A DNA stretch of 6,231 bases. It comes from DATAAM01 sp036260075 (GTDB lineage Bacteria > Actinomycetota > Acidimicrobiia > Acidimicrobiales > JAHWLA01). The translations under genes were made by a program, and so were the position numbers. Below are positions 1-6,117 of the stretch, piece after piece. The notes under the pieces are model-generated. The model was not told the DNA's origin. It saw nothing but the letters and a program-made list of their open reading frames with translations, and did not search any database. The DNA is taken from assembly GCA_036260075.1 (NCBI GenBank), contig DATAAM010000154.1, positions 1 to 6,231 of the forward strand, read 5' to 3'. Each line of letters starts with the position of its first letter. The first letter of the stretch is position 1.

Positions 1-3000
1 GTGGCCGCGTCGTACGTGTGCGTCGTCGTGCGCGGGGCACCGGAGACGTGCTCGGTGGTCGAGGCGAGGCGGTTCTCCGCGCTGTAGGCGAACTCCTGGA
101 CCTTCGTGTCCGAGGCCCCGGAGAACCGGCGCCACACCTCCTGCACGCGGCCCGCCTGGTCGAAGACCCGCCGCGTCGTCGTGCCGTGCTCGTCGGTGTA
201 GGACCACTCGCGCCCGAGCAGGTCGAGCTTCTTGACCGTTGTGCGGGACGCGCCGGAGGAGTCGGCGTACGTCGTCGTCACCTCGCCCGGCGTCGAGTAG
301 GTGTTCGCGGTGGTCTTGCCCGAGCCGTCTGTCGAGGTGGTGACCCGGCCGCGCAGGTCGTGGTTGGTGCACGACCAGCGCGAGTCGCCGGCCACGCGGC
401 GGCCCACGACGCGGTTCCAGGCGTCGTAGACGATCTCACGCACGATCGGACCCTGCGAGCCGGCCGGATCGGGGCTGGTCGTGGACTTGAGCATCTCCTT
501 GGACGCCGTGCCCGAGCACTCGTTGGAGGGCGCCGACTCCGTCGCGCCCCAGTAGGCGTAGCTCGTCTTGGTCGGGTCGGCCGCGCCCCCCGGGCCCTTG
601 GGCATCGTCTTCCACTTGCGTCGCAGGTAGCCCTCGCCCGGGGCCTCGTACTCGGTCCTGGTGGTCAGGTCCAAACCGCTCGGATCGACGCGGGAGGCGG
701 TGGCCAACCCGTACTCGGGCCGTGCATACTCGGTGAAGGACCTCTTGCCGTCGGCGTCCGTCGTCGTCGTCGCCAGGCCGTAGCGGGGGGCCAGGTTGGC
801 ACCCGGCACCAACTCCTCAGACGTCGCCCCGTTCGTTGTACGCACCCAGAAGAGGTCCAGGCGCGCCGAGCCGGTTCGTTCGTAGTAGTCGATGCGGAGG
901 CGGACTCGCCTCGGCAGCGGCGGCGTGGATCCGTACCACGAGCCGACGGTGCTTGACGCCGTACGACACGCGTACCCTGTGTCACGCCAGTCGTCGATCA
1001 GCTTGTCGTCGTCGACGAACAGCCGGACGCCGTCGTCGGCGCACAGCTTGAAGGTGTAGGTGGTGTCGGGATGCGCCAGCACGGCCTCGCCGGTGAACCG
1101 GGCGCTCCAGTTGTCCCCCGACGTCAGGCCGTCGGGCACACCGGTCGTCCCCCAGTCCCTGGACATGGCGCCCGTGGCGTGGCCCACCCCGGTGGCGTGG
1201 GAGGCGGCGGGACCCGACTGGTCGGGTGTGGCCCAGTAGGCGGCGGCCAGGCCCTTCATCGCCGTGCCCGGCGAGCTCTCGTCGTAGGCGGTCCCGGCTG
1301 ACGGCACGGCCGGGTTGGTGCAGGTCCCGTTGGGGCGCTCGCCGGTGAAGCCCCAGGGTCGGGCGAAGCCGCCGTCTGTGCTGTCGAATCCGGCCTTGTG
1401 GACTGTCAGCCACTTGATGCCGAAGCACGACGCGCGGGCGGGTCCGTAGGTCTCGACGGGCCGGCCGGCGTGGTCGTAGACTGTGGTCGTCTTCATGGCG
1501 GCGGGGTCGCTCGCCGCGGCTGTCGGGCCGGTGCGCGAGACCACGAGGTTGCGCTGGTCGTACTCGACGGTGGTGACGAGCCCCGCCGTGTCGCGTTCCT
1601 GCAGGAGCCTCCCGGCGCTGTCGAAGGTCACACGGCGGGAGTAGCCGTTGGGGTCAGCCAGGCCCGCGATCTTCACGTCGGTCTGGCCGCTGCCGTACAC
1701 GTAGGTCCGCTTGGGTCGCTTGCTGTCCACTTCGTCTCCCGCCAGCGGGGCGGGCGCCTTGATCGTGGTGACGCGGCCCGCGCCGTCGTACTCGATGATC
1801 GTGCGCGTGTCGTCGCTGTCGGCCCGCAGCCCGGCGTCGACCACGTCGAAGACGAGAGAGTCGCGCACCTTCCAGAGCCGGTTGTTCGAGTCGTAGGCGA
1901 AGTCCGTCACCTCGCCGCCCGGTTCCTCGATGCGTGTCAGTCGTCCCGACTGGTAGTACAGCTTCGTCTTGGCGCGCGCGTCGGCGGCACCCGGGTCGGT
2001 GCCCGGCCAGTACGACACCTGGCAGAGCATGCCCGTCGGCGGGTCCTCGGTCAGCCCGGCGGGGACGTTCTTGGGACAGGTCGTCCCAGTGCTGGCGTAC
2101 GTGAAGCGAACCCCGTGGTTCGTCACGGGATCGACGAGGCCGGTGAGGCGACCGGTGGCACCGTCGTAGTCGTAGGTGACGGCACCGGGACGGCGGTCGT
2201 CGGCGGTGCTGACGGCCCGCGTGAGCTTGCCCGAGTCGTCGAAGGTGTAGGCGATGCCGTCATCGCCCTGCACCGTATACGTCGTGCGCCCGGACTCGAC
2301 GACCGTGGTCAGGACGTTGTCGTTGTCCTCGGCGTTGACCGCCTTCCACGACTGGTCGCTCTGTTTCGTGAAGGCGTGCACCACGCCGTCGGGTTCGACG
2401 AGGCTCAGGGTCGTGTCGCCGATCTCCGCGGAGGCGAAGCTCAGACCGTCGAGGCCGTCAGCCGACAGCGACCACCCCGCGGGCAGCGTCGGCGGGATGG
2501 TCGATAGCCAGTCCGACGGCACGATGAGACCTCCCTCTGCCGCCGGGCCCTTGGCCCACAGCTGCAGGTAGGCCGCCCCGCCGTACTCCCGCATGGTGAC
2601 GGTGATGGGGACCGCCTGACCGGCGGTGAGCGAGACGTCCGATCCCCAGCGCGGCCCGCCCGAACAGCAGCCTGTGCTCAAGACCGGGTTTCCGTCGACG
2701 GTGATCGTGGTGTCGTCGTCGTGGGCGGCGCCGAACGTCCAGGTGCCCGAGGCGGGTACGGTGACATTGCCGGTCCACGTCACGCTGAAGTCGTCGCTCG
2801 GGATCGTCCCGCCCGGCGAGCCGCTGCCCCAGTTGAAGTCGAGCTGCCGGTCGCGCCGGACCAGCCGCTTGGTCGTTTCGTTGACGTTCGTGTAGGTGCC
2901 GATGAGGCCGAACCGTTGCGACGTCGTGGCGTAGCGCTGCGGCGCCCTGGAGTTGTACGAGTAGTCGATGCCCGCGGTGCCCGCCGTGGTGGAGAGCGCA

Positions 3001-4880
3001 GGCGAACCCACCTGGAGGTGCACGTTGCCCGTGGCCAGGTTGGCATTCACGCCGGAGAACGAGTCCTTCGGGAGGTCGGGATGGTCGCCCAGGCGGAGGT
3101 CGTAGCGGAATCGCGCGATCCGCGACCAGACCGTATAGCGGTAGTCCATCGTGGCCATGCACCAGTAGTAGGTGGTGCCGTCCACGAGACTCCCCGCCGG
3201 GAGTGTCCAGGATGGCGTGGTCAGGACGCCGGAGTTCACCATCGAACCGGTCTGGCAGTCGGGCTGCGTCGACACGCGGAACTGGAAGCGGAGCGGGTCG
3301 TCGTCGTCGTAGCCACCCGCGCCGGTCAGCGTCGGACGGTCCTCGATCACCGTGGCCCCGTCGGCAGGCGAGCTCGGCTGCATGGCGACCGGGCGGGCGT
3401 CGTAGGTGACCATGACGTGGGGCGCGTAGCCGGCGGGCTCCTCGCTGGCGGCGAAGCGGACGCCGCTGGGCCGTCCTGCGGTGTCGATGGCGATCCCCTT
3501 GGAGGCCCACGTGCCGTCCGTCCAGTTCTGGACCCAGTCGGTGATGTCGTGGGAGGCCCATGTGTCCTCGCCTACGAAACCCTCGACGAATTCCGGACGG
3601 TGGTTCGGCAGGTTCGTCCAACGGATGCTCGACTGGTCCCAGTCGTCGGCCACCGGCCAGAGGCGGTGGTAGCCCTCCCACCCCCACCCCGCGTCGTAGC
3701 CCTTCGTCAGGAAGACCCAGTCCACCCATTCGGCGTAGCCGATGTACTGCCCGTCCAGCGGACTGAAGTCGAAGAACTGGTAGGTGTACTGCTCCGAGCG
3801 CGGGTCCCAATTGTCGAAGCCCACGAAGTCGACGTAGTGGCCGTTGTTGTACTGCCGGGCGCCGTTGTAGTTCCCGTTGGGGTCGACGGAGGAGGCGAAG
3901 GCGTCGTACTGATGCGTCGTGTACCCGGCGTCGAGCCCGGGGTCGACGGTGACCGGATATGTGCGGGCTGGATCGGCGAGGTACGTGCCGGGGACGCGGA
4001 CCTCCATCACCCAGCGCCCGTTCTCCTCGACGAGGCCCAGCGGCGCCACCACACCGTCGCCCTCGGCTGGGGCCTCGTCGGCGTCCCACGCCACGGTGGC
4101 GGGGGCGACCGCCACGATCTTGCCGTCCTTGTCGCGGAAGGCGATCGAGCCGTCGTCCTGCTTGACCGGGGTGAGTCCCGAGAGGGTGAGCGGGTAGCGG
4201 AACACTGCGTCCCCACCGCCGGCGGGCACCTTGCGGAGCGTGAGCGTCTCCTTGACGCCCTTGCGGAGGGCACGCTCCTCCACGTCGACCTCGGTCAGAA
4301 CGCCCTCGTACTTCGCCACGGCTCCGTTCGGCTTCGCCTTCACACCGGCCTTGGCGCCCTCGAGCGTGTAGCCCACCGACCACCCGTCGCCGGACAGCTC
4401 GGCCAGGGGCTCGGCACCGGTCGTCGCCGGTACGCGCAGGCGCACGGGCCCGGACTTGTTCTTGAAGCCGCCTGAGCCGTCCTCGACCAGCGTCGGGTCG
4501 ATCTTGTGCCAGTCGCCCTTGGCGTCCTTCCAGTTGACCTCGTCGGTGTAGAAGACGGCGGCGTTGGTGCCGTCGGCGTTCTCGTAGATGTCGGCCTTGG
4601 CTTCGCGCTTGACGAGCTTGGACGTCGCCTTGTCGAACGACTTGGAGTAGTCCTTCTTCGGCTCGTCCTTCCTGCGGCCGAGCGGCGCCATGCTGGCGAA
4701 GTCGCCCTTCGGTACCTCCGGGGGCTCCTCCTTGGGTTCGGCCGATTTCAGCGCGGACAGGTCCCCGCGCTTGTCGTCGGATGCCGAGGCTGCCGGTCCT
4801 CCCGGAACTGCGAGCAACAGCCCGGCCAACAGGGCTGCGGAAAGTAGTACCCCACCCGAGCGCTTCCAGCCCGTGAACAT
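1..4880 (-). CDS. Secreted RHS/YD-repeat protein with DNRLRE-like and two PA14 domains (3' end outside window)
   Basis: The frame is open for 1626 codons with no stop and leaves the window at coordinate 1, so the C-terminus is missing. The order is signal peptide (residues 1-33), charged Lys/Glu/Asp linker (about 34-95), beta-rich N-terminal region (about 96-316), DNRLRE-like (320-493), Ig/Fn3-like (502-595), RHS lead-in DSFSGVNANLATGNVHL (606-622), PA14 (657-778), YD repeats (about 903-1140), PA14 (1210-1347) and further YD repeats (1485 onward). RHS/YD proteins (WapA, Rhs, TcC, teneurins) build a hollow beta-shell that often encloses a C-terminal toxin; export and a role in contact or envelope functions are inferred. 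The start is bounded: an in-frame TGA lies at 4916-4914, leaving ATG at 4880 or 4895. I chose 4880 because it gives a compact signal peptide; 4895 adds MGAGA. Neither has a strong Shine-Dalgarno. The frame is GC-rich at third positions throughout, so it is the true one rather than the arginine-rich frames overlapping it. Confidence 0.95.
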   Translation of the reverse strand, partial: MFTGWKRSGGVLLSAALLAGLLLAVPGGPAASASDDKRGDLSALKSAEPKEEPPEVPKGDFASMAPLGRRKDEPKKDYSKSFDKATSKLVKREAKADIYENADGTNAAVFYTDEVNWKDAKGDWHKIDPTLVEDGSGGFKNKSGPVRLRVPATTGAEPLAELSGDGWSVGYTLEGAKAGVKAKPNGAVAKYEGVLTEVDVEERALRKGVKETLTLRKVPAGGGDAVFRYPLTLSGLTPVKQDDGSIAFRDKDGKIVAVAPATVAWDADEAPAEGDGVVAPLGLVEENGRWVMEVRVPGTYLADPARTYPVTVDPGLDAGYTTHQYDAFASSVDPNGNYNGARQYNNGHYVDFVGFDNWDPRSEQYTYQFFDFSPLDGQYIGYAEWVDWVFLTKGYDAGWGWEGYHRLWPVADDWDQSSIRWTNLPNHRPEFVEGFVGEDTWASHDITDWVQNWTDGTWASKGIAIDTAGRPSGVRFAASEEPAGYAPHVMVTYDARPVAMQPSSPADGATVIEDRPTLTGAGGYDDDDPLRFQFRVSTQPDCQTGSMVNSGVLTTPSWTLPAGSLVDGTTYYWCMATMDYRYTVWSRIARFRYDLRLGDHPDLPKDSFSGVNANLATGNVHLQVGSPALSTTAGTAGIDYSYNSRAPQRYATTSQRFGLIGTYTNVNETTKRLVRRDRQLDFNWGSGSPGGTIPSDDFSVTWTGNVTVPASGTWTFGAAHDDDTTITVDGNPVLSTGCCSGGPRWGSDVSLTAGQAVPITVTMREYGGAAYLQLWAKGPAAEGGLIVPSDWLSTIPPTLPAGWSLSADGLDGLSFASAEIGDTTLSLVEPDGVVHAFTKQSDQSWKAVNAEDNDNVLTTVVESGRTTYTVQGDDGIAYTFDDSGKLTRAVSTADDRRPGAVTYDYDGATGRLTGLVDPVTNHGVRFTYASTGTTCPKNVPAGLTEDPPTGMLCQVSYWPGTDPGAADARAKTKLYYQSGRLTRIEEPGGEVTDFAYDSNNRLWKVRDSLVFDVVDAGLRADSDDTRTIIEYDGAGRVTTIKAPAPLAGDEVDSKRPKRTYVYGSGQTDVKIAGLADPNGYSRRVTFDSAGRLLQERDTAGLVTTVEYDQRNLVVSRTGPTAAASDPAAMKTTTVYDHAGRPVETYGPARASCFGIKWLTVHKAGFDSTDGGFARPWGFTGERPNGTCTNPAVPSAGTAYDESSPGTAMKGLAAAYWATPDQSGPAASHATGVGHATGAMSRDWGTTGVPDGLTSGDNWSARFTGEAVLAHPDTTYTFKLCADDGVRLFVDDDKLIDDWRDTGYACRTASSTVGSWYGSTPPLPRRVRLRIDYYERTGSARLDLFWVRTTNGATSEELVPGANLAPRYGLATTTTDADGKRSFTEYARPEYGLATASRVDPSGLDLTTRTEYEAPGEGYLRRKWKTMPKGPGGAADPTKTSYAYWGATESAPSNECSGTASKEMLKSTTSPDPAGSQGPIVREIVYDAWNRVVGRRVAGDSRWSCTNHDLRGRVTTSTDGSGKTTANTYSTPGEVTTTYADSSGASRTTVKKLDLLGREWSYTDEHGTTTRRVFDQAGRVQEVWRRFSGASDTKVQEFAYSAENRLASTTEHVSGAPRTTTHTYDAA
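3..428 (-). repeat. YD-repeat block B of the RHS protein (continues off window)
   Basis: After the second PA14 domain the repeats resume: Y1485 (YDAWNRVVGR), then HDLRGRVTTS near 1509, LDLLGREWSY near 1546, F1573 (FDQAGRVQEV), Y1599 (YSAENRLAST) and Y1623 (YDAA at the window edge). Spacing is tighter and more regular than in block A. The typical RHS core end, with its DPxGL-type motif that precedes the variable C-terminus, has not been reached by residue 1626. Confidence 0.88.
840..1253 (-). other. Second PA14 domain, inside the YD-repeat array
   Basis: Residues 1210-1347 start GLAAAYWATPDQSGP and continue WSARFTGEAVLAHPDTTYTFKL, CADDGVRLFVDDDKLIDDW, and the closing strands RVRLRIDYYERTG and ARLDLFWV. 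This is a clearer PA14 match than the first copy: the D1282-D1283-G1284 loop followed by VRLFVD is the family signature. C1280 and C1305 flank the loop and could pair. YD repeats occur on both sides, so the domain is inserted into the array rather than placed at an end. Confidence 0.85.
1461..2174 (-). repeat. YD-repeat block A of the RHS protein
   Basis: Degenerate YD repeats of the form [YF]D-x-x-[GN]-R start at Y903 (YDYDGATGRLTGL), Y996 (YDSNNRLWKV), Y1031 (YDGAGRVTTI), F1086 (FDSAGRLLQE), Y1107 (YDQRNLVVS) and Y1135 (YDHAGRPVET). Spacing is irregular, as usual for RHS proteins. Two inserts interrupt the array: one with C935 and C953, and after the last repeat one with C1152 and C1187. 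The block should form strands of the RHS beta-shell. Confidence 0.9.
2547..2912 (-). other. First PA14 domain of the RHS protein
   Basis: Residues 657-778 match the PA14 fold: opening GLIGTYTNVN, the strand DDFSVTWTGNVTVPASGTWTF, the acidic loop H720-D721-D722-D723, the strand TTITVDGNPVL, and the closing strand AAYLQLWAKGP. In PA14 lectins and adhesins paired Asp residues in this loop coordinate Ca2+ and sugar. The HDDD loop here is compatible with that, but ligand binding is inferred. A vicinal Cys pair (C738-C739) lies in the loop after VDGNPVL. The domain sits between the RHS lead-in and the first YD repeats. Confidence 0.8.
3096..3377 (-). other. Ig/fibronectin-III-like domain of the RHS protein
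   Basis: Residues 502-595 begin with PSSPADGATV, typical of bacterial Ig-like and Fn3 modules, and continue RPTLTGAGGYDDDDPLRFQF and GTTYYWCMATMDYRYTVWSR. A motif of the type W-L-P-x-G-x-L-x-x-G-x-x-Y-Y-W is characteristic of these spacer domains. Two cysteines, C542 and C574, fall inside it and could form an internal disulfide. It probably acts as a spacer between the DNRLRE-like domain and the RHS shell. Confidence 0.55.
3402..3923 (-). other. DNRLRE-like domain of the RHS protein
   Basis: Residues 320-493 run from YTTHQYDAFASS to APHVMVTYDA. The pattern fits the DNRLRE family of surface proteins: aromatic and Asn-rich opening strands, a central block in which Trp, Asp and Tyr recur (EWVDWVFLTKGYDAGWGW), the strand DDWDQSSIRWTNLP, the segment HDITDWVQNWTDG, and a closing strand that ends PHVMVTY. 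Such domains are common near the N-terminus of secreted actinobacterial RHS proteins. The assignment rests on motif recognition, and edges are accurate to about ten residues. Confidence 0.7.
4782..4880 (-). other. Signal peptide of the RHS protein
   Basis: Residues 1-33 have the three parts of a Sec signal. The basic n-region is MFTGWKR. The hydrophobic core runs from about V11 to V25 (VLLSAALLAGLLLAV). The end PAASA gives an A31-S32-A33 motif for signal peptidase I. The mature protein would begin at S34 with an acidic and lysine-rich stretch. There is no lipobox cysteine and no twin-arginine motif, so Sec export of a non-lipidated protein is expected. Confidence 0.85.
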
Positions 4881-4897
4881 CGCGCCTGCCCCCATCT

Positions 4898-5038
4898 CTA
4901 CTCGTCGTGTCCGTCAGGGTCGGTCGTCAGGTCGCCATGAGACGCGCCGGCGCCGACGGCGAGGCGATGATCCGTGGGTACGCGGGCGCGCGGGTGTCGA
5001 TCGACGACCAGTCTTCCGTCCCCCAGCGTCAAGCCCAT
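4898..5038 (-). CDS. Possible 46-residue leader ORF before the RHS gene
   Basis: The ATG at 5038 is preceded by a purine-rich stretch containing GGAG four bases upstream and GAGG nine bases upstream, a better ribosome site than the RHS gene itself has. The predicted peptide starts MGLTLGDGRLVVDRHPRARV, is hydrophilic with no membrane segment, and ends DPDGHDE. Its TAG at 4900-4898 is followed after two bases by the ATG at 4895 of the RHS frame, an arrangement that permits coupled translation. By hand count the second codon position has the lowest GC, but third-position GC (about three quarters) is below that expected of a gene here, so coding is unproven. An in-frame GTG at 5107 would give 69 residues. 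I recognise no family. Confidence 0.3.
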   Translation of the reverse strand: MGLTLGDGRLVVDRHPRARVPTDHRLAVGAGASHGDLTTDPDGHDE

Positions 5039-5060
5039 TTCGCTCCGCCTCTTTCCGTCC

Positions 5061-5081
5061 ATCGCCCGCGCATCGGGCGAT
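5061..5081. repeat. GC-rich hairpin in the RHS 5' region
   Basis: The arms ATCGCCCG (5061-5068) and CGGGCGAT (5074-5081) are perfectly complementary over 8 bp around a 5-base loop. On the minus strand the structure lies after the AT-rich palindrome and 22 bases before the candidate leader ORF start at 5038. There is no T-run after it. It could be a second stem of a bipartite terminator or a leader structure; chance is also possible in DNA this rich in GC. Confidence 0.4.
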
Positions 5082-5120
5082 CGCTGTCGGACGGTACGGA
5101 AGAGCACCGCAATCCGCCAC

Positions 5121-5146
5121 TACCAATTTCCGGTCGGAAATTGGTA
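5121..5146. terminator. Perfect 26-bp palindrome after the 236-residue gene: terminator or operator
   Basis: The arms TACCAATTTCCG (5121-5132) and CGGAAATTGGTA (5135-5146) are perfect inverted repeats of 12 bp separated by two bases. The structure begins 18 bases after the stop of the upstream gene, where a terminator is expected. It lacks the T-run of a classical intrinsic terminator, though hairpins without T-tails are known in actinobacteria. The arms are AT-rich against GC-rich surroundings, and such a short spacer suits a dimeric DNA-binding protein as well as an RNA hairpin, so an operator upstream of the RHS gene is the main alternative. The repeat itself is certain; its role is not. 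Confidence 0.6.
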
Positions 5147-5164
5147 TCGGCGAAATGCACAACC

Positions 5165-5875
5165 TCAGGGGTCGAGGACCGCGGCGCAGTAGGCGTCGCC
5201 GACCAGGCCGTACTCGCCCTTGCATCGGCGTAGTTGCGGCCCGTCATGGCCCTCCAACTTGGTCCGGTAACGGCGGACGGTCTTGATCTCCCAACCCGAC
5301 TGGCGCTCCACCTCGTTGAGGACGAACTTGCAGGCGATGGAAGAACGAAGGAACCGGAGCAGCTTGCGGTCTGCGTCCAGGCCCCGCAACACGTCCCGCC
5401 GCAACCACCGCCGGGCGGTAGGAGACAGCGACGCCGCCACGCTGTAGGGGGTGAGGGAGGCGGCGTCCAGCACCGCCCGGTCCTCGGCCAGACGGCCCAG
5501 GAAGGGGACGAGCACGACGGCCGCGGCATAGCGGTCCTGATGCTCGGCCACCGTCCGGCACGGCTCGACGGCCAGTGCTGTCGTCCCCGCCTGGGCCGCG
5601 GTCACCTGCACCACTGCAACCGCAGCGGGCCAGCGGTCAGCAACGGGCACGCCCGCGAGGACGAGCACATGAGGTGTGGCCGCGTGGGGCCGGGGCACGA
5701 TGGTGGCTCCGGACAGCTCGACGCCGTCAGGCAGTGCAATCCGAGCTCCGTCTCTCCTTGTCCGGTCTCCCGACATCGAGAGCGCTCCGGTGGGTGGCAC
5801 TGTCACCAGGAACGACGATGACGCGCTGCGCGTTTGCACCCGCGACTTCCCCGTGCTCGGGACCGGCTGTCCCAT
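5165..5875 (-). CDS. Unrecognised 236-residue protein coupled to the HTH gene
   Basis: I do not recognise a family. The frame has strong third-position GC and balanced composition, unlike the overlapping frames. Residues 1-33 are Ser/Thr-rich and probably disordered. Residues about 46-105 look like an alternating beta/alpha domain rich in Val and Ala (PHVLVLAGVPV, AAVAVVQVTA). Residues about 108-180 look helical, and the basic C-terminal part (RWLRRDVLRGLDADRKLLRF, then EIKTVRRYRTKLEG near 196-209) could bind nucleic acid; that is inference. There is no signal peptide or membrane segment, so it is likely cytoplasmic. The ATG at 5875 shares its A with the TGA of the upstream gene (TGATG), favouring coupled translation. 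A rival start is M34 (ATG at 5776), which has a GGAG site eight bases upstream and would give 203 residues. Cysteines are at 106, 182, 218 and 230. Confidence 0.75.
   Translation of the reverse strand: MGQPVPSTGKSRVQTRSASSSFLVTVPPTGALSMSGDRTRRDGARIALPDGVELSGATIVPRPHAATPHVLVLAGVPVADRWPAAVAVVQVTAAQAGTTALAVEPCRTVAEHQDRYAAAVVLVPFLGRLAEDRAVLDAASLTPYSVAASLSPTARRWLRRDVLRGLDADRKLLRFLRSSIACKFVLNEVERQSGWEIKTVRRYRTKLEGHDGPQLRRCKGEYGLVGDAYCAAVLDP
5785..5788 (-). promoter_or_regulatory. Shine-Dalgarno GGAG for the alternative internal start at 5776
   Basis: On the minus strand CCGGAG ends eight bases before the ATG that encodes M34 of the 236-residue protein. Spacing is near ideal, whereas the upstream ATG at 5875 has no clear site and would rely on coupling. 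This leaves the true N-terminus undecided; both forms could be made. Confidence 0.4.
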
Positions 5876-6117
5876 CAGGATCGACCCGGAGCGCCCCGCG
5901 TCGCCGCCGAGCGCCGTTCCCGGCGCCGGGGCCGAATGAAGCGGTCCCTCGCCGCCTGACGCGAGATGCCGTAGACCCGACCGATGACGGCCCAGGAGAC
6001 GCCGAGCTCCTGGAGCCGCCCCACTACCACGTACTCGTGCTCGTCCACCTCCCGCCGCATCCGCTCACACAGCCGCAGCGTCTCCAACAGCGCGGCCGCC
6101 TCAGAAGGTTCGGTCAC
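5875..6117 (-). CDS. Small helix-turn-helix DNA-binding protein (80 aa)
   Basis: Residues 6-36 form a charged amphipathic helix region (AAALLETLRLCERMRREVDEH) that could mediate dimerisation. Residues 36-60 carry the helix-turn-helix: V40-S41-W42-A43-V44-I45-G46 as the first helix, the turn at Y49-G50-I51, and S52-R53-Q54-A55-A56 opening the recognition helix. The pattern SWxxIGxxxGISRQAAxxRF is widespread in small actinobacterial regulators. The tail (61-80) is very basic (RPRRRERR) and may add non-specific DNA contact. The GTG start at 6117 is well supported because an in-frame TAG lies only 9 bases upstream (6126-6124); AGGG four bases before the GTG is a modest ribosome site. The TGA overlaps the next ATG by one base. 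A transcriptional regulator is the best reading; the target is unknown, and its own operon or the downstream RHS gene are inferred candidates. Confidence 0.85.
   Translation of the reverse strand: MTEPSEAAALLETLRLCERMRREVDEHEYVVVGRLQELGVSWAVIGRVYGISRQAARDRFIRPRRRERRSAATRGAPGRS

Noticed and set aside
18..2507. Long plus-strand frames at 18-956 and 1398-2507
   Set aside because: Both are antisense to continuous RHS coding with clear PA14 and YD repeats, and their products are low-complexity.
2458..4383. A 641-codon minus-strand frame, the longest closed one in the window
   Set aside because: Its product is almost all Arg, Gly, His and Pro with no domain, and it lies in a different frame from the RHS gene on the same strand. 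It is a by-product of GC-rich codon usage.
2721..4475. A 584-codon plus-strand frame
   Set aside because: It is antisense to the RHS gene, with a Val/Gly/Arg/His-rich product, no recognisable domain and no ribosome site; a mirror of the true coding bias.
5007..5100. Possible promoter elements on the minus strand (TTGACG near 5035-5030; TACCGT near 5097-5092)
   Set aside because: TTGACG has no TANNNT-like partner at 16-18 bases, and TACCGT has no -35 partner at proper distance. I cannot call a promoter for the RHS gene.
4896..5164. CRISPR, tRNA or mobile-element ends in the gap
   Set aside because: No repeated spacer units, no cloverleaf, and no transposase remnant or target duplication were seen; the palindrome is single and has no flanking element.
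4907..5233. Plus-strand frame of 108 codons across the gap
   Set aside because: It runs through the palindrome and into the 3' end of the opposite gene and is the codon-aligned antisense of the leader ORF; no ribosome site or family.
5234..5821. Plus-strand frame of 195 codons
   Set aside because: Antisense to the 236-residue gene; composition rich in Gly, His, Arg and Pro, typical of a shadow.
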